Notes: generated by a model not told the origin, from the sequence alone. A DNA stretch of 10,881 nucleotides from Spirochaetaceae bacterium (GCA_016649775.1 JAENWY010000054.1:1-10881), one strand, 5' to 3'; shown: positions 1-7,287, counted from the first letter of the stretch. Translations and numbers: made by a program.

Positions 1-232
1 GGTCAAGTATTTTATACTCAAAAAATGAAGTAAATCTACTTTTTACAAGTTTTTTAGCAATATATTTCAAAATTTACTAAATTCAAGTCAAAAAGATTGG
101 TTACTCTTTTGAATGTTTGAATTTTTCTGTATAATTAGAGAAAATCTCTCTTAGTCGTAGAGAACTTGCGACTCTTGAGTTATTACCTAGATGTATCTTT
201 AATGTTGGCAATAAACAGTGAAATTGTCCTGT
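1..232. other. Non-coding region downstream of the repressor gene, with several small inverted repeats
   Basis: I see no credible gene here. The stretch is very AT-rich but has a local cluster of short perfect inverted repeats: 6-10/14-18 (AGTAT), 28-32/37-41 (AAGTA), 137-141/145-149 (AGAGA/TCTCT), 153-159/167-173 (7-bp stem with one G-U pair and a 7-nt loop) and 171-174/177-180 (ACTC/GAGT). A TATAAT hexamer at 130-135 on the plus strand precedes the 137-180 cluster, but its best -35 (TTGAAT at 109-114) is only 15 bases away. On the minus strand, the 28-41 hairpin is followed by CATTTTTT, a possible but weak terminator for the repressor transcript. No function can be assigned. Confidence 0.5.
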
Positions 233-236
233 TTAT
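211..236 (-). terminator. Hairpin overlapping the stop codon of the LacI-type gene (weak terminator or 3'-end stabiliser)
   Basis: ATAAACAG (211-218) and CTGTTTAT (229-236) form a perfect 8-bp stem with a 10-nt loop. The stem includes the repressor's TAA stop codon (235-233 on the minus strand). The sequence that follows on the minus strand is not a T-run, so a canonical intrinsic terminator is doubtful. It may instead protect the mRNA 3' end. Confidence 0.3.
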
Positions 237-1219
237 CTAGTAGTTCCTCTTAATATTAATTCAGTTGAAAGATTCATGCTTCTAGCTGAGTTTATTTCAC
301 CATTGATGATTTGAACTAACATATCACAACTATTCAAACCTATTTGAAAACTTGGTTGAGAAACTGTTGTAATTGTTGGAATACACATTGATGATATTTC
401 AACATTATCAAATCCTATCACCTCAATATCTTCAGGAACTCTTAGTTTTAGTTTTTTAGCAGAATGAACTACAGCAGCTGCATAAATATCTGAAACTGTA
501 AAAAATGCATCTGGTGGATTGTCTGATGATAATAGTTGAAATGACGCAGATAATGCCATTTCAAAGTTGATTTCAGGTAGTTGAATTATAATCTGAGGAT
601 CAATTTTAAAGTCATTTTGTATTAAAGTCTCACGGTATCCTAAAAGTCTTTCTTTAGCATATTTATATCTAATTGGTCCGTTAATAATAGCAATGTGTTT
701 GTTCCCATGTGAAATCAGCAATTCTACTGCTTTTTTTGTAGCGGCAATATCATCAATTGTTACATAAGGAATTCCAACTGATTTATTTCTTTCACAACAT
801 TGTACCAATGGTATTTCTTTATTTAACTTTAAAAGACAATCTGAATTGATTTGATTCAAGGTAATCAAGCCATATGCATTGATTGATTTCAACAAAAGAA
901 TAAGACCATCTATGGTCTGTTCATTTATCTGTTCGTTTTGAACTAGAATACTATAATTATTTCTAAGTGCAGCAGCTTTTATCCCATTTGTTATATCACC
1001 ATAAAAGGGGTTAGGGAGTGTAGGCAAATTTACTAAAATAATTCTTTTACCATTGTTATTTGAAGAAGGGAGCGGTAGTCCTAGTTCTTTTAATGTATCA
1101 TAAATAATCTTTCTTTTTTCTTTGTTTACCTTTGTGGTACCTTTCATAATTCTGGATATCGTTGAAATGGATATCCCAGTCTTTATGGATAATTCTTTAT
1201 ATGTAATTTTTTTTGGCAT
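233..1219 (-). CDS. LacI/GalR-family transcriptional repressor of the adjacent sugar operon
   Basis: This 328-residue protein has the usual LacI-family length and layout. The N-terminal helix-turn-helix spans about residues 6-46, with recognition-helix residues ISTISRIMKG and a following 'V-x-x-x-x-R..I...L.ELG' third helix. A periplasmic-binding-protein-like effector domain spans about 58-328; 'NPFYGDI' and 'VIGFDNVEISSMCIPTITTV' are family landmarks. It should bind operator DNA and release it when a sugar or derivative binds. The usual hinge motif (Y-x-P-N-x-x-A-x-x-L) is missing: residues 47-59 read GLPLPSSNNNGKR, about three residues shorter than E. coli LacI by my hand count. The gene is divergent from the transporter operon and shares its promoter region, so autoregulation plus control of that operon is likely. 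The ATG has AAAAGGATG just upstream on the minus strand as ribosome-binding site. Family is certain; effector is unknown. Confidence 0.93.
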   Translation of the reverse strand: MPKKITYKELSIKTGISISTISRIMKGTTKVNKEKRKIIYDTLKELGLPLPSSNNNGKRIILVNLPTLPNPFYGDITNGIKAAALRNNYSILVQNEQINEQTIDGLILLLKSINAYGLITLNQINSDCLLKLNKEIPLVQCCERNKSVGIPYVTIDDIAATKKAVELLISHGNKHIAIINGPIRYKYAKERLLGYRETLIQNDFKIDPQIIIQLPEINFEMALSASFQLLSSDNPPDAFFTVSDIYAAAVVHSAKKLKLRVPEDIEVIGFDNVEISSMCIPTITTVSQPSFQIGLNSCDMLVQIINGEINSARSMNLSTELILRGTTR

Positions 1220-1271
1220 TTAATTCATCCTTTTAAATACATTATCATCAAATTCAAAAAAAAGGAGTAAA

Positions 1272-1309
1272 TTTTCAGTAAATCTGAAAAAATTTCATAA
1301 AAAATGAAA
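1272..1309. promoter_or_regulatory. Probable repressor operator: tandem inverted repeats TTTCA-N7-TGAAA
   Basis: Four half-sites alternate in orientation: TTTCA 1273-1277, TGAAA 1285-1289, TTTCA 1293-1297 and TGAAA 1305-1309. They form two 17-bp inverted repeats centred at 1281 and 1301, exactly 20 bp (about two helical turns) apart. The first is extended to perfect 7-bp arms, TTTTCAG/CTGAAAA. The inner pair also reads as a 13-bp palindrome, TGAAA-AAA-TTTCA, close to the LacI-family consensus TGAAA-NCGN-TTTCA but one base shorter and without the central CG. The site lies just downstream of a possible repressor-gene -10 and about 56 bp upstream of the transporter promoter -35. Assignment to the LacI-type protein is inference from position and symmetry. 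Confidence 0.55.
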
Positions 1310-1340
1310 ATTATAGTATAAAACATATGAAAAAAGGCAA
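1310..1340 (-). promoter_or_regulatory. Possible promoter of the LacI-type gene
   Basis: On the minus strand a perfect TATAAT (1315-1310) lies upstream of the repressor gene and directly next to the inverted-repeat operator. A TTGCCT hexamer (1340-1335) is the best -35, but the spacer is 19 bases, longer than optimal. An overlapping TATACT (1320-1315) gives a spacer of 14. The -10 is convincing, the -35 less so. Confidence 0.4.
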
Positions 1341-1364
1341 TTTTTAGTTAATTTAAAATACTTA

Positions 1365-1392
1365 TTGACAATTTTTCAAACAATGTTAAGAT
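1365..1392 (+). promoter_or_regulatory. Sigma-70-type promoter of the transporter/catabolic operon
   Basis: A perfect TTGACA (1365-1370), a 16-base spacer and TAAGAT (1387-1392, 4 of 6 matches to TATAAT) place transcription start near 1399, about 24 bases before the binding-protein ATG. It is the only good match in the intergenic region on this strand. The operator repeats lie upstream of it, so repression could involve looping or the site could act mainly on the divergent gene. Confidence 0.6.
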
Positions 1393-1408
1393 AAATTTAT
1401 TACAAGAA

Positions 1409-1413
1409 AAGGA
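1409..1413 (+). promoter_or_regulatory. Ribosome-binding site that decides the binding-protein start
   Basis: AAGGA at 1409-1413 stands 9 bases before the ATG at 1423, a good Shine-Dalgarno spacing. It stands only 3 bases before the in-frame TTG at 1417, which is too close. The ATG is therefore preferred and the protein begins MKKVIS. Confidence 0.75.
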
Positions 1414-1422
1414 AATTTGATT

Positions 1423-2427
1423 ATGAAAAAGGTTATTTCTATTTTATCAGTTGCTTTATTGATAGGTAGTAGCTTATTCGCTCAAGGCGCATCAGAAACA
1501 AATTCTAAAAAATTAATGGGTGTTGTTACACCTGCAGCAGACCATGGTTTTACTGCAGAATCAATTAGACATTGTGAAGCACAAGTAAAAAAAGTGTGTG
1601 ATGAGAATGGTTATGAATATCGATTTATGACAGCTGGTGAATCCGGTGAACAGAGCAATGCGGTAGATACTATTTTAGCTATGAAACCCGATGTATTTGT
1701 ATTATGGCCAGTAACAGGTGATGCACTAAGAAGTTCAGCTCAATCTATCCAAGAAGCAGGTGTTCCTCTAATTGTATATGATAGATTTATTGAGGGTATT
1801 ACTCCTGATGCTGAAATTTCAGGTGATAACACTGAAATAGGTTTGGATTGTGGTAAATACTTTAATAAAGTATTTGCTGATGAGCTAAAGAAAGGTACGG
1901 TTGGATATTTAGAATTTAAAGGTGATTCTTCAACAGTACCAATGGAAAGAACTAATGGATTTGAAAAAACAGCATCTCCTAATTTTATAAAAGAACAGTC
2001 CTTTGTTACTAATTGGTCTCAACAGACATCAATGGAACAAATGGAAAGCTATCTAAATACAAAGAGTGTTGAAGAAATTGAATCAATTCAGGCTATCTTT
2101 ACTCATGATGATGAAATTGTATTTGGTATTGTAGAAGCTTTGAAGAACTACAGTGGTCCAGCTAAAATAAATATCAAATTAATAAGTGGCGTATCTGCTG
2201 GTGAAGGTTATATGGATTTATTCATTAACCCTCCATTTAAAGATATACAATTCATTACATATACCTTCAGTCCTTCAATGGTAAGAGATGCTATTGATTT
2301 AGCAGTAGATGTATTAAAGGGTAAAAAATTACAGAAGACTTATAGAGTTCCTACAGAAGTTATCGACAAAACTAATTACAAAGAATATATGCAAACTGAT
2401 ATATATAAAGTTCGCTATAGTCTATAA
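1423..2427 (+). CDS. Periplasmic sugar-binding protein of an ABC importer
   Basis: This 334-residue protein starts with a Sec signal peptide: MKK, a hydrophobic core at about residues 4-19, then FAQGASE. Cleavage is probably after Ala-20. There is no lipobox cysteine, so it is predicted soluble in the periplasm. The mature part is a periplasmic-binding-protein type 1 fold (the Peripla_BP_4 / RbsB-like group). Typical blocks are the first strand 'LMGVVTP', 'MKPDVFVLWPV..DAL', 'AGVPLIVYDR' and 'ISGDNTEIG'. It should deliver a sugar or sugar-like ligand to the permease encoded two genes downstream. Residues such as D and R in 'VYDRF' and D/N in 'SGDN' are typical ligand-contact positions in this family. 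It is the first gene of the operon and is followed by a hairpin that probably limits read-through, giving excess binding protein. The ligand is not identifiable by eye. Confidence 0.92.
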   Translation: MKKVISILSVALLIGSSLFAQGASETNSKKLMGVVTPAADHGFTAESIRHCEAQVKKVCDENGYEYRFMTAGESGEQSNAVDTILAMKPDVFVLWPVTGDALRSSAQSIQEAGVPLIVYDRFIEGITPDAEISGDNTEIGLDCGKYFNKVFADELKKGTVGYLEFKGDSSTVPMERTNGFEKTASPNFIKEQSFVTNWSQQTSMEQMESYLNTKSVEEIESIQAIFTHDDEIVFGIVEALKNYSGPAKINIKLISGVSAGEGYMDLFINPPFKDIQFITYTFSPSMVRDAIDLAVDVLKGKKLQKTYRVPTEVIDKTNYKEYMQTDIYKVRYSL

Positions 2428-2443
2428 GATTATTTATTAAAAT

Positions 2444-2478
2444 AATGGCTGTTCAGCGCAATAGAACAGCCATTTTTT
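2444..2478 (+). terminator. Intra-operon hairpin with T-run (attenuating terminator)
   Basis: AATGGCTGTTC (2444-2454) and GAACAGCCATT (2464-2474) make a perfect 11-bp stem with a 9-nt loop, ending in six T at 2473-2478. It fits wholly between the binding-protein stop and the ATPase ribosome-binding site (AGGAGAGG, 2481-2488). This is the classic position for partial termination that lowers expression of the ATPase and permease relative to the binding protein. The hairpin could also stabilise the upstream mRNA. Confidence 0.8.
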
Positions 2479-2491
2479 ACAGGAGAGGTTA

Positions 2492-3988
2492 ATGTTTCTT
2501 GAATTAAAAAATATAAAAAAGAACTTTGACGCTGTACAAGCATTAGATGGAGTAGATTTAAAAGTAGGACAGGGAGAAATTCATGGACTATTAGGTGAAA
2601 ATGGTGCTGGGAAAACAACATTGATGAATATTTTAGCAGGTTCATTTCCCCCTAAATCGGGTGACATTATAATAGATGGTAAAATCATTGAAAAGATGAC
2701 TCCTAAAAAAGCAATGGATATGAAAATTAGATTCATTCATCAAGAATTAAACTTGTGCAATGATTTGAAAGTATATCAAAATATGTTCCTTGGTGAGGAG
2801 CTATATACAAAAGTCCATTTTATTGATGATAAAAAGGAAATTACGCGAGCACAAAAAGTTTTGGATAGCATGAATTCTCATATTGTTGCTACTGATAAAG
2901 TTGAATCCTTAGTTACAGCTGAAAAGCAGTTGGTTGAAATTGCAAAATCACTATTGTTTAATAGTGAATTAATAATTATGGATGAACCAACATCTGCTTT
3001 AAATAATTGTGAAATAGAAGAGTTGTTTGAAATAATGCGAGATTTACAAAAAAGTGGAGTTAGCTTCATTTATATCTCCCATAAGATGCCAGAGATATTT
3101 GGGATTTGTAATAAATATACCGTTTTAAGAGATGGTAAATTTATTGAATCTGGAAATATTAAGGATATTGATGAACACATTGCTACAAAATTATTGATTG
3201 GACATTCCTTATCTGCTCTTGATGAAAAATTTGTTAAAGAAAGTCATCAAAGTGATGAGGTGTTTTTATCAGTAAAAGGAATAACTGGAGATGGCTTTAA
3301 TGATGTTACATTTGACTTGCACAAGGGTGAGGTTTTAATTGTTACTGGTTTACAAGGGTCTGGGTGTTCTGAATTGTCAATGTCCCTATTTGGCGCTGGC
3401 AATATAACAGAAGGGAGTATTTCTGTTAAGGGTAAGGATATAAAAAATAATAGCATAAAGGTTGCAATGGAAAGTGGAATTGGACTGATTCCTAAGAATA
3501 GGAAAGAAAGGGGGATACTTCCAGATCTTTCTATCAAAGACAATATGTCGTTAGCCTATTATACCGTTAAACATCATAAGTTGTTTGTTGATGAAAAAGA
3601 AGAGGATGAAAGATTCTTTAGGCAACAGATAAAAATGAATATTAAAGTTGCTTCTCAAGAGAATGTTATTACATCTCTTTCAGGTGGTAATCAACAGAAA
3701 GTAATATTTGGAAAATGGTTTGAATTGGATTCTGATGTAATGATTATGGATAATCCAACTCAAGGAATTGATGTTGGTGCTAAATTTTCAATTTATGAAA
3801 TAATTGGAAATCTGGCAAAAAGCGGTAAAGCCTTGCTTGTATTTACAAATGAATATCCTGAAATCCATAGAATTGCAGACAATATTATTGTCCTTTATAA
3901 AGGGCGTATAAAAGGAAGATTGAATAGAAGTGAAATGAGTGAAATTTCTATAATGGAATATTCAACTGGAACTAGAGGGGAGAAATAA
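2492..3988 (+). CDS. Double-domain sugar ABC transporter ATPase (RbsA/MglA/XylG type)
   Basis: This 498-residue protein has two fused nucleotide-binding domains, the normal form for this importer class. The first domain has Walker A GENGAGKT (35-42), Q-loop Q84, a divergent signature LVTAEKQ (about 140-146), Walker B IIMDEP (161-166) and H-loop His197. The second has a degenerate Walker A GLQGSGCSE (286-294, Cys in place of Lys), a canonical signature LSGGNQQK (396-403) and MIMDNP (417-422), with Asn421 in place of the catalytic Glu. It also lacks an H-loop histidine (FTNEYPEI). Combining motifs across the dimer interface leaves one full catalytic site: Walker A/B of domain 1 with the signature of domain 2. 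This asymmetry is common in sugar importers. The protein powers uptake with the permease that starts two bases after its stop. The ATG is preceded by AGGAGAGG. Confidence 0.95.
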   Translation: MFLELKNIKKNFDAVQALDGVDLKVGQGEIHGLLGENGAGKTTLMNILAGSFPPKSGDIIIDGKIIEKMTPKKAMDMKIRFIHQELNLCNDLKVYQNMFLGEELYTKVHFIDDKKEITRAQKVLDSMNSHIVATDKVESLVTAEKQLVEIAKSLLFNSELIIMDEPTSALNNCEIEELFEIMRDLQKSGVSFIYISHKMPEIFGICNKYTVLRDGKFIESGNIKDIDEHIATKLLIGHSLSALDEKFVKESHQSDEVFLSVKGITGDGFNDVTFDLHKGEVLIVTGLQGSGCSELSMSLFGAGNITEGSISVKGKDIKNNSIKVAMESGIGLIPKNRKERGILPDLSIKDNMSLAYYTVKHHKLFVDEKEEDERFFRQQIKMNIKVASQENVITSLSGGNQQKVIFGKWFELDSDVMIMDNPTQGIDVGAKFSIYEIIGNLAKSGKALLVFTNEYPEIHRIADNIIVLYKGRIKGRLNRSEMSEISIMEYSTGTRGEK

Positions 3989-3990
3989 TC

Positions 3991-4941
3991 ATGGAAATAA
4001 AAAAAACTTGGTCAAACATAATTACAAATCATAGTCATTGGGTTAGCTTTGTATTGTTGCTAATTGTAGCTACAATAGTTAATCCCTCTTTTTTAAGTTG
4101 GAGTAACCTTACCAATTTATTTACACAAGGTGCTATTATAGGTTTTTGTTCAATGGGAATGAGTTTAGTCATCTCAGCTGGTATGATTGATTTAAGTACT
4201 GGTGCAGTTGTTGCTTTGTTATCTGGTCTAAGTGTTAATGTACTGAATTCAACACATTCAATATTACTTTGTTTATTATTCTGTATAGTTGGTGGTATTG
4301 TAGTTGGATTGATTAATGGTGTATTGGTTACCAAAGGTAAGATTGCTCCCTTTATTGTAACACTTGCAGCAATGTCAGCTTGGAGATCTGTAATAAATCA
4401 ACTAGGACAGGGCGGTCCTTTCTCTGTTGATAAAACAATGTATACCTCTTTTAGAAATATTGCAGCTGGCGATGTTTTTGGTATTCCTAACCTAATGATT
4501 TATTTGATCGTAGTATCAATTATTACATCTGTTATAATGAATAAAACCAAATTTGGTACCTATATTTATGCTGTGGGTTCTAATGAAAATGCAGCTCGTT
4601 TATCAGGAATAAATGTTGATAAAATTAAAAATTTAATTTTTGCCTATGCCGGTCTTATGTATGGATTTGCTGCATTCCTTTTAGCTAGTAGATTAACTTC
4701 AATTCAAGCAGCAAGTGCTGGGACTGGATATGAAATGAATGCTATTGCTGCTGTTGCTATTGGTGGTACTGCAATGGAAGGTGGTAGAGGAAAAATTATT
4801 GGTACTTTCTTAGGTATTTTAATACTACGTATTATTACTACCGTTCTAATAATGGCTAATGTTCCTCCATTCTTAAATGGATTGGTACAAGGTATCATAA
4901 TTATCATTGCCGTACTTGCACAAACAAAACGAAAAAAATAG
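3991..4941 (+). CDS. Sugar ABC transporter permease (RbsC type, BPD_transp_2 family)
   Basis: This 316-residue polytopic membrane protein has hydrophobic segments at about 17-33, 46-64, 68-85, 90-113, 119-135, 166-184, 213-233, 250-262, 268-290 and 295-311. Family hallmarks are 'AGMIDLSTGAVVAL' (63-76), the cytoplasmic coupling region 'AVGSNENAARLSGINVDK' (194-211) and 'AIAAVAIGGTAMEGGRG' (251-267). Length is normal for the family, and only one permease gene is present, so a homodimer is expected. It starts two bases after the ATPase stop, with GAGGGGAG (3975-3982) inside the end of the ATPase gene as ribosome-binding site, indicating translational coupling. The C-terminus is basic (KRKK), as expected for a cytoplasmic tail. 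Confidence 0.94.
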   Translation: MEIKKTWSNIITNHSHWVSFVLLLIVATIVNPSFLSWSNLTNLFTQGAIIGFCSMGMSLVISAGMIDLSTGAVVALLSGLSVNVLNSTHSILLCLLFCIVGGIVVGLINGVLVTKGKIAPFIVTLAAMSAWRSVINQLGQGGPFSVDKTMYTSFRNIAAGDVFGIPNLMIYLIVVSIITSVIMNKTKFGTYIYAVGSNENAARLSGINVDKIKNLIFAYAGLMYGFAAFLLASRLTSIQAASAGTGYEMNAIAAVAIGGTAMEGGRGKIIGTFLGILILRIITTVLIMANVPPFLNGLVQGIIIIIAVLAQTKRKK

Positions 4942-4949
4942 GAGTAAAT

Positions 4950-6038
4950 ATGAAAAAAATAGCTATAGTTGGTGCTGGAGGAATTGCTCATTATCATATA
5001 AAAGGTTTTAGAGCAGCAGGTGCAGATGTAGTAGCAATTGTTGATATCAATCAAGAATTATCCAAAGAATTTGCTGATAAGTATAATATTAAATATACTT
5101 TTAAAAAAATAGATGATTGTCTTGAAGTCTTTAAAGACTTGGATGGTGTTTCTGTTGCTGTTCCCAATGCTTTTCATAAATCCATTGTAATTAATGCCTT
5201 GGAGAAGGGGCTTTCTGTCTTTTGTGAAAAACCTCCAGCTTTAAATGCTAAGGAAATGTATGAAATAGAATTAGCATACAAGAATAGTGGTAAACTATTG
5301 ATGTTTGATTTTAATAATAGAGCTCGTGAAGAGTCTCAAATATTAAAGCATTATATAAATAGTGATAAATCTTTTAAGACTAACTCAGCACAAGCATATT
5401 GGGTAAGACGTAATGGGATTCCAGGGATTGGTGGCTGGTTTACAAATAAGAAAATATCTGGAGGTGGTCCTGCAATTGATTTAATTCACATGCTAGATTT
5501 ATCTTTATATTTTATGAGTTATCCCAAACCTAAAGTAATTATGGCAAGTTCAAATGACGATTTTATGGGAAATAAATGTTTCAAAGGTCCTTGGGGTATT
5601 GCTGATAATAGCAAAGGAATTACTGATGTAGAATCTGCTATTCAAGCTTTTATTACATTTGATAATGGATCGTCCTTAATATTAAGAAATTCTTGGGCTG
5701 AATTAATTGAGAGAGAAAAGGCTGGTGTTTGTTTTCAAGGAAACCATTTTGGTGGTCTTATGGAAAGATTATTTGGTATAGATGGTATTGATGAAACAAG
5801 TACTGATATCTGTAAAATATTTACCTATGAGTTAGATCATCAAGTTGATAAAGATATAAAATTTATTCCAGATTTTGCAATGGGTAGAGAAGCTTCTGCT
5901 TCTAATTTTATTGAGAGTCTTGAAGGAAAGGCTGAACCTTTGAATAAACCAGAAGAAGCAGTAATATTGATGGAAATAGTGGATGCTATTTATGAGTCAG
6001 CTAAAACAGGTTTACCTATAATTATGGAGAATAAATAA
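4950..6038 (+). CDS. Gfo/Idh/MocA-family NAD(P)-dependent oxidoreductase
   Basis: This 362-residue protein opens with a Rossmann fold: MKKIAIVGAGGIAHYHIKG, with dinucleotide-binding G8, G10 and G11, and Asp32 ending strand 2 ('IVDIN'), which favours NAD over NADP. The family motif EKPPA (93-97) contains Lys94, normally part of the active site. The C-terminal substrate domain carries 'GGGPAIDLIHMLDL' (171-184), whose Asp177 and His180 match the family's D..xH catalytic pattern. It probably oxidises a hydroxyl of an imported sugar, glycoside or cyclitol to a ketone, or runs the reverse. The stop of the permease gene is part of the ribosome-binding site (TAGGAG, 4939-4944), and its own stop overlaps the next start. 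Family is sure; the exact reaction is not. Confidence 0.9.
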   Translation: MKKIAIVGAGGIAHYHIKGFRAAGADVVAIVDINQELSKEFADKYNIKYTFKKIDDCLEVFKDLDGVSVAVPNAFHKSIVINALEKGLSVFCEKPPALNAKEMYEIELAYKNSGKLLMFDFNNRAREESQILKHYINSDKSFKTNSAQAYWVRRNGIPGIGGWFTNKKISGGGPAIDLIHMLDLSLYFMSYPKPKVIMASSNDDFMGNKCFKGPWGIADNSKGITDVESAIQAFITFDNGSSLILRNSWAELIEREKAGVCFQGNHFGGLMERLFGIDGIDETSTDICKIFTYELDHQVDKDIKFIPDFAMGREASASNFIESLEGKAEPLNKPEEAVILMEIVDAIYESAKTGLPIIMENK

Positions 6039-7027
6039 TGAGTAGAATTATAACACTTGCAAGTGGACAATATGGTGATATTCCATTGGAAGAGTTAGCT
6101 CCTATTGTAAAGAAAATGGGATATGATGGTATAGAATTAGCAACACATGCTCACTTTGATGTACAGAGAGCATTACATGAAGATGGTTATGTTGAGTATA
6201 TACATAAGATTTTATCTGATAATAATCTTTTATGCCAAGCTATATCTGCACACCTTACCGGACAATGTGTTTGTGATGTATGGGATGAAAGGTTAGATAA
6301 TTTTGCACCTTCTAAATTGAAAGGTAAACCTAAAGAAATAAAAGAATGGGCAATTGAAGAAATGAAGGATACCGCTCGAAGTGCAAAGAAATTTGGAGTG
6401 TCAATTGTAAATGGGTTTACAGGTTCTCCTATTTGGAGTCGTTGGTATTCTTATCCTCAAACTTCTAAAGAGATGATAGAAAAAGGTTTTAATGAAGTTT
6501 ATGATGCCTGGACTCCTATCTTAGATATTTTTGATGAGGAAAATGTTAGATTTGCTTTAGAAATACATCCAACCGAAATTGCATTTGATTGGTATACTAC
6601 AAAAAGGGTATTGGATTTATTTAATAATAGAAAAGCCTTTGGTATTAATTTTGATCCATCTCACTTATTATGGCAAGGTGTTGACGAAGTAACTTTTGTA
6701 CGTGATTTTGCTTCAAAAATATATCATGTACATATGAAAGACGTTAAAATGTTTAAAAATGAAAGAGCTGGAATCCTAGGGTCTTTTCTAGACTTTGGGG
6801 ATACAAATAGAGCTTGGAATTTCGTTTCTGTTGGTCATGGTGATGTTGATTTTGATGGTATTATCAGAGAGCTAAATGTAGCTAATTATGATGGACCATT
6901 ATCAATTGAATGGGAAGATTCTGGTATGGATAGATTTTTCGGAGCCAAAGAGAGTCTTGAATATGTTAGAAAAATTAATTATCCAAAATCGGAAATTGCT
7001 TTTGATTCAGCATTAGCAAAAGAATAA
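6038..7027 (+). CDS. Sugar phosphate isomerase/epimerase-type TIM-barrel protein (xylose isomerase-like, AP_endonuc_2 fold)
   Basis: This 329-residue protein has the metal-dependent TIM-barrel fold shared by IolE, IolI, D-tagatose 3-epimerase and endonuclease IV. The four expected metal ligands are visible: Glu175 (FALEIHPTE), Asp206 (INFDPSHL), His232 (YHVHMKD) and Glu291 (LSIEWED). Other family blocks are 'MGYDGIEL' (27-34), 'CQAISAHLTGQCVCD' (66-80), 'VNGFTGSPIW' (124-133) and 'VGHGDVDF' (265-272). It starts inside the stop codon of the oxidoreductase (TAATG, one-base overlap), with GGAGA at 6026-6030, so the two are translationally coupled. It most likely isomerises, epimerises or cleaves the keto compound made by the partner enzyme. 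The substrate cannot be assigned from sequence. It is the last gene of the operon. Confidence 0.9.
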   Translation: MSRIITLASGQYGDIPLEELAPIVKKMGYDGIELATHAHFDVQRALHEDGYVEYIHKILSDNNLLCQAISAHLTGQCVCDVWDERLDNFAPSKLKGKPKEIKEWAIEEMKDTARSAKKFGVSIVNGFTGSPIWSRWYSYPQTSKEMIEKGFNEVYDAWTPILDIFDEENVRFALEIHPTEIAFDWYTTKRVLDLFNNRKAFGINFDPSHLLWQGVDEVTFVRDFASKIYHVHMKDVKMFKNERAGILGSFLDFGDTNRAWNFVSVGHGDVDFDGIIRELNVANYDGPLSIEWEDSGMDRFFGAKESLEYVRKINYPKSEIAFDSALAKE

Positions 7028-7062
7028 TATTCTTAATAATTAAAATATAATTTTAGTTATAG

Positions 7063-7097
7063 AAAAACACTTAGAATGGATAATTCTAGGTGTTTTT
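7063..7097. terminator. Bidirectional intrinsic terminator at the end of the sugar operon
   Basis: AAAAACACTTAGAAT (7063-7077) pairs with ATTCTAGGTGTTTTT (7083-7097), with one G-U pair and a 5-nt loop. The T-run is present on both strands because the stem is flanked by A5/T5. It starts 36 bases after the stop of the last sugar gene. Confidence 0.85.
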
Positions 7098-7251
7098 GCA
7101 CATTTTCAGTATATAATGTTATTGTTCAATCTAGTGTTCTCTTTGCCTATTAATATATTTGTCTATTGAAGCAAAATAAGATATAGAGTTTAAAACTATT
7201 AGATTTTTTGTAAATCCACATTTCTAGAGGAGTTTTATTAGTTTGCAATGG
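7098..7251. other. Non-coding stretch between the convergent operons
   Basis: About 150 AT-rich bases lie between the two terminators. No ORF with plausible codon use was found. AGAGGAG at 7226-7232 resembles a ribosome-binding site, but only a roughly 26-codon frame that runs through the GC-rich terminator hairpin follows it. Confidence 0.5.
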
Positions 7252-7287
7252 GCAAAGTAAAGGCCCCAAAGGGCCCTTTTTGTTTGC
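7252..7287. terminator. GC-rich terminator between the convergent operons
   Basis: AAAGGCCC (7259-7266) pairs with GGGCCCTTT (7271-7279, one bulged C) around a CAAA loop. Outer arms GCAAA (7252-7256) and TTTGC (7283-7287) can extend it. The plus strand has TTTTTGTTT after the stem. The minus strand has TTTACTTT, so it can also end the ATPase operon, whose last stop codon is about 38 bases away. Confidence 0.75.

Noticed and set aside
1417..1422. TTG at 1417 as start of the binding protein
   Set aside because: It is only 3 bases from the AAGGA ribosome-binding site; the ATG at 1423 has proper spacing and gives a normal signal peptide.
2878..5054. Minus-strand reading frames inside the transporter genes (for example 3247-3543, 4035-4334 and 4704-5054)
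   Set aside because: They lie wholly or mostly opposite well-supported family genes, have no ribosome-binding sites of note and low-complexity translations typical of antisense frames.
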